DNA of 64,000 nucleotides from Candidatus Enterococcus ferrettii (lineage in GTDB: Bacteria > Bacillota > Bacilli > Lactobacillales > Enterococcaceae), in the NCBI RefSeq assembly GCF_017377655.1, contig NZ_JAFREL010000041.1:1-64000 (forward strand), in the 5' to 3' direction. The notes beneath the pieces are model-generated. The model had not been told where the DNA came from. It searched no databases and saw only the letters and a list, made by a program, of their open reading frames with translations. A program made the position numbers and the translations under genes. Of this stretch, positions 26,638 through 34,176 are shown in pieces (position 1 is the stretch's first letter; every line of letters begins with the position of its first letter).

Positions 26638-27987
26638 TTATTTATTGGAATTCTTTTTGCTTTTTCGAACCGAGCGTTCCGTTTGACGACGCGTTTGTCG
26701 GCGTTTTTGTTTGTTCGATTCAGATATAGCCCGATCAATTTTGCGTTTGTAACCTGGTTTAATCTTTTTCTTCTTCTTTTTCACCAAACCAATCAAGGTT
26801 GGGTCTAACTCATCTTTGTTTTTCTCCCGTTTTTGTCGCCGATTACGATCATAGGTATCAACAATTTCGTTGTTTTTGATTTCTTTAGGCTGGAAAGTAA
26901 TGCCCAGCTTTTCAATCTGATTGATTGCATCTTCATCGCTAGGATTATACAAAGTAATCGCAGTCCCTGGCAAACCATTTCGGCCAGTCCGACCAACTCG
27001 ATGAATGAAAAAGTCCAACTCGTGAGGAACCTCAGCATTGATTACATGAGAAACACCTTCGATATCAATCCCGCGAGCAGCAAGGTCAGTCGCTACGACA
27101 TATTGATAATCTAGATTTTGAACCTGACGCATCACTCTTTTACGTTCCCGTGGTGTAATATCACCATGAATTTTTGCCACTTTCAAGCCTTGCGATTTAA
27201 GGTATTCAGTGATTTCATCAACATGCTGCTTGGTATTAGCAAAAACAATTACTAAATAGGGATGGCCCACTGTTAACAACTTGTAGATTAACTGATTGCG
27301 GTCCTTACCTTTGGTTGAAATCAGCCAATTGTCAATTGTATCGGAAATAACTGCCTGAGCTTTGATCTCTTCAATGACAGGATTTTCCATGTATTTCAAT
27401 AAAAACGGTCGTAATTTTTCTGGAATTGTCGCTGAAAAGACCAGCATTTGGACTTGTTTTGGCAAACGACCAGCAATTTGATCTACTTCGTTCAAGAAGC
27501 CCATATCCAAAGTCATGTCTGCTTCATCGACAACAAAATACTTCGCTGTATGAATCTTTAAAGCTTGTTCATTCATCATATCTAGGATACGGCCTGGTGT
27601 ACCAATCACAACATGCGGTTGATGCCCTTTTAATTTGTCCAATTGACGCTGCTTGTCTGTTCCGCCAACAAAGTTGGTTACCCGGATTTCAGTCGGTGAA
27701 AATTTGGCAATTTGAATAGCTGCCTGATAAATTTGAGTAGCTAATTCACGACTCGGTGCGGTAATCACTATCTGCACGTCGTCTTGATTGCCGTCCAATT
27801 TGTCCATTAACGGTAGTAGGAAGGTATGCGTTTTTCCTGAGCCTGTTTGAGATTGCCCTACAATGTTTTTCCCTTTTTTTATTAAGGGAATCAATTTTTC
27901 TTGTACGGGTGTTGGTTCCATAAAGCCTTTATCCTGGATTGCTTCCATAATAAAAGGCTGGAATTGAAAATTTTTAAATGTTGCCAT
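26638..27987 (-). CDS. cshB: DEAD-box RNA helicase, CshB type
   Basis: 449 residues: Q motif (GFMEPTPVQEKLIP), Walker A GQSQTGSGKT, DEAD box VVDEADMT, SAT motif, and motif VI HRVGRTGR. A basic C-terminal tail of about 60 residues, rich in Lys/Arg, probably binds RNA. CshB-type helicases assist ribosome assembly and RNA turnover, especially in the cold. The start overlaps the end of the upstream membrane protein gene by 14 bases, so the two are co-transcribed. Confidence 0.94.
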   Translation of the reverse strand: MATFKNFQFQPFIMEAIQDKGFMEPTPVQEKLIPLIKKGKNIVGQSQTGSGKTHTFLLPLMDKLDGNQDDVQIVITAPSRELATQIYQAAIQIAKFSPTEIRVTNFVGGTDKQRQLDKLKGHQPHVVIGTPGRILDMMNEQALKIHTAKYFVVDEADMTLDMGFLNEVDQIAGRLPKQVQMLVFSATIPEKLRPFLLKYMENPVIEEIKAQAVISDTIDNWLISTKGKDRNQLIYKLLTVGHPYLVIVFANTKQHVDEITEYLKSQGLKVAKIHGDITPRERKRVMRQVQNLDYQYVVATDLAARGIDIEGVSHVINAEVPHELDFFIHRVGRTGRNGLPGTAITLYNPSDEDAINQIEKLGITFQPKEIKNNEIVDTYDRNRRQKREKNKDELDPTLIGLVKKKKKKIKPGYKRKIDRAISESNKQKRRQTRRQTERSVRKSKKNSNK

Positions 27988-29152
27988 GTTCTACCTCTTT
28001 CTTTTCTAGCGTACTTCTCGTGTACGTGCGGCTCGCCTTCTCATGGAAGAGACGAGGACTTCTTCTTATGAGAGCATACAATAAGTTGAAGACAAATAAA
28101 AGTAAAATTCCAAAACTTATCAAAGCTAAAATAGAATACGCGATAAATAATACATGGTTCGTGGAATTTAAGTGGGTCACACTAAATTGGAAAATCTGGT
28201 TGATAATAAACATCAGCAGATAAAAGAAACTGTATCGTTTTACCAGTGAGATAAAACGAACTCGCGGACGGCCTGTTTCTTCTACTTTAATTCTTACGAC
28301 TTTCTTCCCTACCGTTTGGCCTTGCCAGAAATACATCAAAATCATGAAATAAACGACTACCTCCAAGGTAAACCAGCCTAAGTGATATCTCAGCTTAACA
28401 GTATCCGCTAAAAAACTGGTGGCTGGAAATAAGGCAAGCACTATTTGTACTAGGCCAGTAGTTAAATCAATTACGAACCAGTCTATCACAGCTGCTACAG
28501 CACGCCGTAAAAGTGTTACCTTATGACCTTTTTCCAACGATTCTTCATCCAATTCACTGCGCGTTGGCAGGAAGAAAGTGAACAGCGGTGCACAAATATA
28601 GCCGAAGGTTCCTCCTAATGTGTTGTGCAGCAAATCGTTCACATCAAATAGTCGGTAGGGTCTAGGATAAATAAAATACAAACCACTCAGCTGGGTTAAC
28701 TCAAAAAAAAGTGATAAAAAGAAACTAGCTGCGATGGTCTTTTTCCATGAAAAACGGAAGTAATAACGACAATAAACACCAAACGGAAATAATAGCAAAA
28801 TATTGAAAACAGGCTCTAAGAAAACACCTTGCCTCATAGCTGGCAAATATGTACTAGGCTCGTTGATTCGTAATACCGTCTGACTAGTAAAATTCTGCCA
28901 AGACTGAAATAAATGCAAATTGTATTTAGGTCCTGTCATAGCAGCAACTTCTTGAATGCTTGGTAATGGTAGTATTACTAAGAAGTAGGCACATAATAGA
29001 TAGAAGACAAAAGAATAAAGAATCAGGCTGCGCTTTTTTCCTAAGGTGCCATATTTACGGTAATAATAAATTAAGAACGGCGCGGTGATTAACAAGGCCA
29101 GCAGCGGAAAAAAGGCCAGTGCCGTTTTGATAGGAAAAACATAACTCGACAT
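27974..29152 (-). CDS. VanZ-RDD fusion membrane protein
   Basis: 392 residues with about eight hydrophobic segments. The N-terminal half (about 35-195) matches VanZ-like proteins, including FGVYCRYYF, FELTQLSGLYF and FDVNDLLHNTLGG. The C-terminal half (about 215-370) is an RDD-family domain (RRAVAAVIDWFVIDL; QGQTVGKKVVRIKV). Function unknown; VanZ itself lowers teicoplanin sensitivity by an unclear route. The ATG at 29152 has GGAGG eight bases upstream. The fusion architecture occurs in Lactobacillales. It overlaps cshB. Confidence 0.82.
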   Translation of the reverse strand: MSSYVFPIKTALAFFPLLALLITAPFLIYYYRKYGTLGKKRSLILYSFVFYLLCAYFLVILPLPSIQEVAAMTGPKYNLHLFQSWQNFTSQTVLRINEPSTYLPAMRQGVFLEPVFNILLLFPFGVYCRYYFRFSWKKTIAASFFLSLFFELTQLSGLYFIYPRPYRLFDVNDLLHNTLGGTFGYICAPLFTFFLPTRSELDEESLEKGHKVTLLRRAVAAVIDWFVIDLTTGLVQIVLALFPATSFLADTVKLRYHLGWFTLEVVVYFMILMYFWQGQTVGKKVVRIKVEETGRPRVRFISLVKRYSFFYLLMFIINQIFQFSVTHLNSTNHVLFIAYSILALISFGILLLFVFNLLYALIRRSPRLFHEKASRTYTRSTLEKKEVEHGNI

Positions 29153-29357
29153 CAGCAAAACCTCCTCTAATTACTTTACTGAATTTTTTTCTTTTTCACA
29201 ACGACTAAGTATTTACTTGACTAATTCCCTTAAATTGTGAAAACTAGTAATTGTAGATAAAGATACCCTTTAGTTTTTGTGACTGAGTGAAAAATTACTG
29301 TCAGATAACTTCTTAAACGGTATCTTCACCTTAATTAATTAAATAAGGAGACTTGTT

Positions 29358-29672
29358 ATGTTAAATGCAGCCTTTGCTTTTGGTGTGCCGATTGGACTTA
29401 TCCTTCTTTATCTGGTTTTCTGGTTCATCAAAAAGACAAGATACGCTGATTACCGACGTTTTGTTTTGGCACTGATTTCAGTTTTTTTGACCACCTTCAG
29501 TTACCAAGTTTATCGTTATAGTCAGACAGTCCTTTTAGTCAATTCTCTAAAAGAATTTAAGCAATCGTTTGGCTATAGTCAAAATTTGCTATTCGTTCCT
29601 TTAGTCGTAGGAATTATTTTGACTATTCTTAATTTCATTCTTTTGTTTCAACAGTTCAGAAAAAAAGAATAA
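29358..29672 (+). CDS. Small membrane protein of unknown function
   Basis: 104 residues with three predicted transmembrane helices (about 6-25, 37-55, 78-98) and a basic cytoplasmic end (FRKKE). I do not recognise the family. The ATG has AAGGAG eight bases upstream, which supports expression. It stands alone, divergent from the VanZ-RDD gene. Confidence 0.7.
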   Translation: MLNAAFAFGVPIGLILLYLVFWFIKKTRYADYRRFVLALISVFLTTFSYQVYRYSQTVLLVNSLKEFKQSFGYSQNLLFVPLVVGIILTILNFILLFQQFRKKE

Positions 29673-29692
29673 CAGGTTCGTCCTGTTATTCT
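29660..29692. terminator. Bidirectional terminator between two convergent small genes
   Basis: AATAACAGG / CCTGTTATT stem with a 5-base loop. The minus-strand side ends in a strong TTTTTT run; the plus-strand side is weaker. It overlaps both gene ends. Confidence 0.8.
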
Positions 29693-30033
29693 TCCATTTG
29701 AAACCATTCGATTTCAACATTTTCGATTTGTTTAAGTATCTTTAAATCCAAATCAACCCATTCTTTCGAAACTGGATAATACTGGTTTCTCTCCAGTGTC
29801 TCTTCAATACTATTTAATAAATCCTGATCACTCCACAAATATTTTTGAGGATTGTCCATCAAAAGATGAAGCAGGTACGGATTTTTTAAAAGAAAAAAGT
29901 CTTCCTCGTATTTATATAATAAAACCTGATAGGTCTTCATATCCATTTTTCCACGAATCGCAAACAGGCCTTCGTTTGGGTCCGAAAGAAGGGCTAACAT
30001 TTTCTCTGGCTGTATCATCTGTCGATTTAACAT
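29686..30033 (-). CDS. Hypothetical protein, 115 residues
   Basis: Soluble, acidic protein beginning MLNRQMIQPEKMLALLSDP. No motif I recognise. The ATG at 30033 has AAGGGG upstream, and this start was chosen over the longer frame from 30093. It follows the HD-domain gene by 76 bases in the same direction and is probably co-transcribed with it and rlmL. Confidence 0.65.
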   Translation of the reverse strand: MLNRQMIQPEKMLALLSDPNEGLFAIRGKMDMKTYQVLLYKYEEDFFLLKNPYLLHLLMDNPQKYLWSDQDLLNSIEETLERNQYYPVSKEWVDLDLKILKQIENVEIEWFQMEE

Positions 30034-30109
30034 CCGTCGATCCCCTTTCTTTATTCCCTCATTATACGAAAAACCCGTCCATAAAGACATCATTTGGTTT
30101 ATTGTTTCT

Positions 30110-30793
30110 TCATTTTATCATTTTCTCTTCATTTTCATCAGAAGTCAACAATTTCCCGTCCCATTCCGCATAAAACTCCGTCAGGAAAGTTTGCATGAAT
30201 TTTGTGCGCAATCTGGCCTCTGCTTTTCCAGCAGCCGTATTCATGGTTTTTTCTAACAAAAGAAGTTTTTCGTAAAAATGATTGATAACTGTACTTTTTT
30301 TGCGGTACTCGGCTTTAGTCTTGAAATTCTTTGGTGCTACATCGGGTAAATAAAGCGGACTTTCTGTATGCCCACCATAGTAAGCTGTTCGCATAATCCC
30401 AATTGCTCCTAGAGCATCAATTCGATCCGCATCTTGAACAAGTTGCCCCTCTAAAGTCAACTCTGCCTTTCCCATTTCCAATTCACGAGAATAAGACAAA
30501 TTATCAATAATAGATAGGACATGTGCGATTTGATCAGAGGACCACTCCAGCGAAGCTAGAAAGTCGCTAATATTCTGGCGTTCTTGATGGGGATCAGTCA
30601 CAACCTTGTCATCAATCACGTCATGCAGGTAGCTAGCTGCCCAAATGACAGCTGCATCTCCTGCGTTTTCCTTTTCCTGCAAGGCTAGAGCAATCTTAGC
30701 CACTCGTTCACTATGAAAGAAATCGTGGCCGCTCGTGTCCGCATTCAGCTTTTCATAGCTGTAATTGCGGATTGCACTCAACTGTTCACTCAT
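30110..30793 (-). CDS. HD-domain phosphohydrolase (YedJ-like)
   Basis: 227 residues with the HD superfamily metal ligands: HDFFHSERV near residue 19, LHDVIDD near 55, and the distal Asp in QDADRIDALGAIGIMRTAYYGG. It probably hydrolyses a nucleotide or phosphate ester; the substrate is unknown. Its ATG overlaps the rlmL stop (ATGA), a sign of translational coupling. Confidence 0.85.
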   Translation of the reverse strand: MSEQLSAIRNYSYEKLNADTSGHDFFHSERVAKIALALQEKENAGDAAVIWAASYLHDVIDDKVVTDPHQERQNISDFLASLEWSSDQIAHVLSIIDNLSYSRELEMGKAELTLEGQLVQDADRIDALGAIGIMRTAYYGGHTESPLYLPDVAPKNFKTKAEYRKKSTVINHFYEKLLLLEKTMNTAAGKAEARLRTKFMQTFLTEFYAEWDGKLLTSDENEEKMIK

Positions 30794-31941
30794 TCGGCAT
30801 CTCTTCTCGGTGGACGTTGGCCCCAATATTGGAAGAGATCTGTGCGAATCGCGCCATTGTATAATTTACGCTTCTTGGTTGCTTTAGCTCCATAGTGATT
30901 CTCAAAGGTCAAATCACTGGTCAAAATATATTTGCTCCACGTTTTTAAAGGGATAAACACTTGGCCCATTTCACGATAGAGCTCTTGAACCTTTTCTTCA
31001 TCGCCTAGACGTTCTCCATAAGGCGGGTTCGCTACGATAACCCCATATTCTTTATCCGTTTGAAAATCCTTAACCGCCCGTTGCTTAAACGTGATCGAAT
31101 CCCCTAAGCCGATTTCTTCGGCATTTCGCTTAGCAATATCAATCATATGTCCATTGATATCTGATCCAGTAATATCTAATACACTATCATAATCCGCAGC
31201 TTCATCCGCTGCCGTTCTAACTTTTTCAAACACTTCTTTGCCAAACCAATCCCATGTTTCACAAACGAATTCCCGATTAAAACCAGGGGCGATATTATGG
31301 CCAATTAGGGCAGCTTCAATACACAGGGTGCCTGAACCGCAAACTGGGTCATAAAATGGACGATCTTTGCGCCAATTGGTCAGCATAATCAACGCCGCCG
31401 CCATGTTTTCCTTTAATGGAGCGCCGCCTTTTTCCAAACGATAGCCACGTTTAAATAAGCTAGGACCTGTGGTATCAATCGTTAATACAACGTGATCCTT
31501 CAGCAAAGCCACTTCTAACTGAAAAAAAGCTCCGGTTTCGGGCAATGGTACTCGGGCTGGACGATGGTAAACTTCACGCAAACGTTCAACAATCGCCTTT
31601 TTAGTGATAGCTTGGCAATCCGGCACACTGTAGAGCGTTGATTTGATGGAACGTCCCGCTACGGGGAATTGGGCATCCATTGGCAAAAAATCTTCCCAAG
31701 GTAACGCCTTTACCTTCTCGAATAGTTCATCAAAGGTGAATGCATCAAATTCACCGACAATGATTTTTACTCGATCAGCCGTACGCAACCAAAGGTTAGC
31801 TGTCGCAATAGTTTCCAAATCGCCTTCGAAGCGAGCTCGACCATTTTCAACCTGGCAATCAATCCCTAAATCTCGTAACTCTTTTCCTACCAGTGCTTCA
31901 ATACCGGCAGCCGCTGTCGCGATTAATTGATATTTTTTCAT
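30790..31941 (-). CDS. rlmL: THUMP-domain class I SAM-dependent rRNA methyltransferase (RlmL/YpsC type)
   Basis: 383 residues: N-terminal ferredoxin-like and THUMP region (about 1-160), then a Rossmann methyltransferase domain with DPVCGSGTLCIEAA and the base-methylating motif IVANPPYGERLGD. By homology it makes m2G in 23S rRNA. It lies downstream of gpsB-rnpB, an order shared with other Firmicutes. The exact target guanine was not determined from this sequence. Confidence 0.9.
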   Translation of the reverse strand: MKKYQLIATAAAGIEALVGKELRDLGIDCQVENGRARFEGDLETIATANLWLRTADRVKIIVGEFDAFTFDELFEKVKALPWEDFLPMDAQFPVAGRSIKSTLYSVPDCQAITKKAIVERLREVYHRPARVPLPETGAFFQLEVALLKDHVVLTIDTTGPSLFKRGYRLEKGGAPLKENMAAALIMLTNWRKDRPFYDPVCGSGTLCIEAALIGHNIAPGFNREFVCETWDWFGKEVFEKVRTAADEAADYDSVLDITGSDINGHMIDIAKRNAEEIGLGDSITFKQRAVKDFQTDKEYGVIVANPPYGERLGDEEKVQELYREMGQVFIPLKTWSKYILTSDLTFENHYGAKATKKRKLYNGAIRTDLFQYWGQRPPRRDAE

Positions 31942-32013
31942 ATTTTGCTCCTTGTCTTATGTAAGAGCTGAGCTCTTAGTTGGAAGTCTAATGACACATC
32001 TTATCCTTGTCAG

Positions 32014-32043
32014 AAAAAAAACCTTCTCAACATAGTTGGAAGG
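32014..32043 (-). terminator. Terminator of rnpB
   Basis: Minus strand CCTTCCAAC / GTTGAGAAGG stem followed by eight T residues. Confidence 0.88.
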
Positions 32044-32054
32044 TACCCTGAAAT

Positions 32055-32434
32055 CCTGCAATTTTCTGTAAGCCATGTTCTGTACGTGAATTAGCTCAGG
32101 GAAGCTGATTCACGTGGTAACCATCTATCTCCGATCAAGTCGGCTCCTTCATCGTTCATTTCCTTAGAAGAAGTGCCCCTACCGTTGTTTGGGTTGCTCG
32201 CTCGAGGGGTTTACCGCGTTCCACCATCTTAGTTTCCTAAAATGCTTCGTCACTGTGGCACTTTCAAGAATACTCAGGCATAGATTACTCCTTAGCCCTT
32301 TTTTCTGCCGTTACTCCATAAGAGTACCTTAGCTTATGGTTTCGCTAAGCACGAACACTACAGACAATCTCAGTCTTGTGCGAGCATGGACTTTCCTCAG
32401 CTGTAAAACAGCCGCGATTACCCGAAAATTGCAA
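32055..32434 (-). ncRNA. rnpB: RNase P RNA, Bacillus (B) type
   Basis: Catalytic RNA that matures tRNA 5' ends. Minus strand: closing helix P1 GCAATTTTC at the 5' end pairs with GAAAATTGC at the 3' end. The universal element GAGGAAAGTCCATGCTCGCAC-like core follows the 5' arm, and ACAGAACATGGCTTACAG lies near the 3' end. It begins about seven bases after the gpsB stop. Ends are estimated from the P1 helix and may be off by a few bases. Confidence 0.95.
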
Positions 32435-32441
32435 AAGTCAA

Positions 32442-32849
32442 TTAAAACTGACGTGTTTTTTCGTTGTCGTCTTCTGCTTGCGTGTAATTTTGTTTGATAT
32501 CGTCTACCGCAGTTTGAGTCGCTGAAGCTTGTTGATCAAGCTTTTTACCGAATACCTCACGTTCAAGATTTGACAAACGTTTCAAAATGTCAAAATTCGT
32601 CACAGCTGAGCTTTTAGGAGCTGCTTCTTTTACACGAGTTGCAGACGGTTGGGCTTTAGATAATTGATCCACTTTTGCCTTCAAACGGTCATTTTCTTCT
32701 CTTAATGCTAATAAATCCTTATTGTATGCTTCGTAGTCTTTAATGATATTGTCCAGAAATTCATCCACTTCAATTGGATCGTATCCACGCATCTTTGTTT
32801 TGAATTCTTGTTCCAAGATATCATTAGGAGTATAAATTACGTTCGCCAT
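32442..32849 (-). CDS. gpsB: Cell division protein GpsB
   Basis: 135 residues. N-terminal DivIVA-type membrane-binding domain (YTPNDILEQEFKTKMRGYDPIEVDEFLDNIIKDYEAY), a short coiled coil, a linker rich in Ser/Ala/Thr, and a C-terminal helix near residues 85-105. GpsB links penicillin-binding proteins to the division machinery. Its partner-type gene pbp1a is encoded 1.3 kb away, divergently. Confidence 0.96.
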   Translation of the reverse strand: MANVIYTPNDILEQEFKTKMRGYDPIEVDEFLDNIIKDYEAYNKDLLALREENDRLKAKVDQLSKAQPSATRVKEAAPKSSAVTNFDILKRLSNLEREVFGKKLDQQASATQTAVDDIKQNYTQAEDDNEKTRQF

Positions 32850-32921
32850 TTTTCCACCTCATTAACGTCATTAACTAATTATAGCTTTCCTTAACTATCA
32901 TAGCGGATAAGGCTGCGGAAA

Positions 32922-33479
32922 TCAAACACTATCCTCGAAATCATACGAATTTTCTAGATCGTCCATTGAAATTGTTTGCAGGAAATAGTCATTTTGTTCC
33001 TGATATTTTTCAATTGATGAAATTAAAAACTTGGTTTTTCCAGGAAATTCCGCATCATAAACGAGCAAGCTGCCATCGGTATGCTCCAGCATGAATTGAG
33101 TGTAATTTCGAAACTGAATTGGATTTTGATAAGGGTGATGGCTCACCGAATCCACGAAATCTGCCTTTCCTTGCAGTTCTGTCAGTAAAAGCTGGTTGGC
33201 TTCGTTCCATTTGCTGCCAAATTCTTGGAACGGAAGAACCATCGCCAGCTTCAGCTCAGGATACTCTTGCTTTAATTCAATTGTCACTTGACCGGCCCAT
33301 ATCTCACAGCCTAGGTTGCCTCCTGTCATGACCCACTCCAACCCATTTTCTAAATAATTCTTAAGCTCACGCTTTAAGGCTTTTTTGATCACGACAACTC
33401 GCGGATCTTTTTGATTAAAAATCCCCATTTCAAAGCTCTGGTAGCCGCTAATGTATAATCTTTTGATAATTTCTGCCAT
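32922..33479 (-). CDS. ypsA: YpsA-like SLOG/DUF1273 protein
   Basis: 185 residues with the family motifs YISGYQSFEMGIF at the start, WVMTGGNLGCEIWAGQVT near residue 50, and LVYDAEFPGKTKFLI near 140. SLOG-fold proteins bind nucleotide-derived ligands; B. subtilis and S. aureus YpsA influence cell division. It precedes gpsB in the same direction and is divergent from recU with a 67-base gap. Confidence 0.92.
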   Translation of the reverse strand: MAEIIKRLYISGYQSFEMGIFNQKDPRVVVIKKALKRELKNYLENGLEWVMTGGNLGCEIWAGQVTIELKQEYPELKLAMVLPFQEFGSKWNEANQLLLTELQGKADFVDSVSHHPYQNPIQFRNYTQFMLEHTDGSLLVYDAEFPGKTKFLISSIEKYQEQNDYFLQTISMDDLENSYDFEDSV

Positions 33480-33546
33480 ATTTTTTTCTCTCTTTCAGAT
33501 AAAAAGTGAATTTTTTGTTATAATGTCAAACAGGAGCGTGATAAGC

Positions 33547-34170
33547 ATGGCCTTCCGTTACCCTAACGGTCAATTATTTTCATCCAATAGTACGCCAAAT
33601 AGTACAGCAAATGAAACTTCGAAAACAGCGAAACGAACCAACTTCGCTAATCGTGGGATGCGTTTTGAGGAAGCCATCAATCATAGTAATGATTATTACC
33701 TTACCCATGATATCGCAGTTATTCATAAAAAACCAACGCCGCTTCAAATCGTTAAAGTGGACTATCCACGAAGAAGTGCAGCGGTCATTAAGGAAGCTTA
33801 TTTTAGACAACCCTCCACAACTGACTATAATGGTGTGTATAAGGGATATTATTTGGACTTTGAAGCCAAAGAAACTAAGAACAAAACTTCTTTCCCTTTT
33901 AAGAATTTTCACGAACACCAGATTAACCACATGCGGAGTTGTTTAAAGCAAGGCGGTATTTGTTTTATCCTATTATGGTTTTCCAGCATCCAACGTTGTT
34001 TCTTTCTGTCCAGTGAAGTATTAATTACTCTCTGGGAGCAACAAGCATCCGGAAAGAAATCTATGACTTTAACTCAAGTCGAAACAGAAGGAATCGAAAT
34101 TTATCCAAAAATAGCACCGCGGATTCCTTATTTAGATGCTGTTGATGAATTTATTTGTAAAAAGGAGTAA
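33547..34170 (+). CDS. recU: Holliday junction resolvase RecU
   Basis: 207 residues, with the family core NRGMRFEEAIN, STTDYNGVYKGYYLDFEAKETKNKTSFP (catalytic Asp, Glu, Lys) and NFHEHQINHM. It resolves recombination intermediates. The ATG at 33547 lies ten bases after AGGAG; the longer frame from 33451 overlaps ypsA and is rejected. It is followed six bases later by pbp1a, whose ribosome binding site overlaps the recU stop. Confidence 0.95.
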   Translation: MAFRYPNGQLFSSNSTPNSTANETSKTAKRTNFANRGMRFEEAINHSNDYYLTHDIAVIHKKPTPLQIVKVDYPRRSAAVIKEAYFRQPSTTDYNGVYKGYYLDFEAKETKNKTSFPFKNFHEHQINHMRSCLKQGGICFILLWFSSIQRCFFLSSEVLITLWEQQASGKKSMTLTQVETEGIEIYPKIAPRIPYLDAVDEFICKKE

Positions 34171-34176
34171 CTCACT

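Noticed and set aside
26511..26738. A basic 75-residue frame overlapping the end of cshB
   Set aside because: It overlaps the cshB Lys/Arg-rich tail and the terminator on the same strand in another frame, with no ribosome binding site or family.
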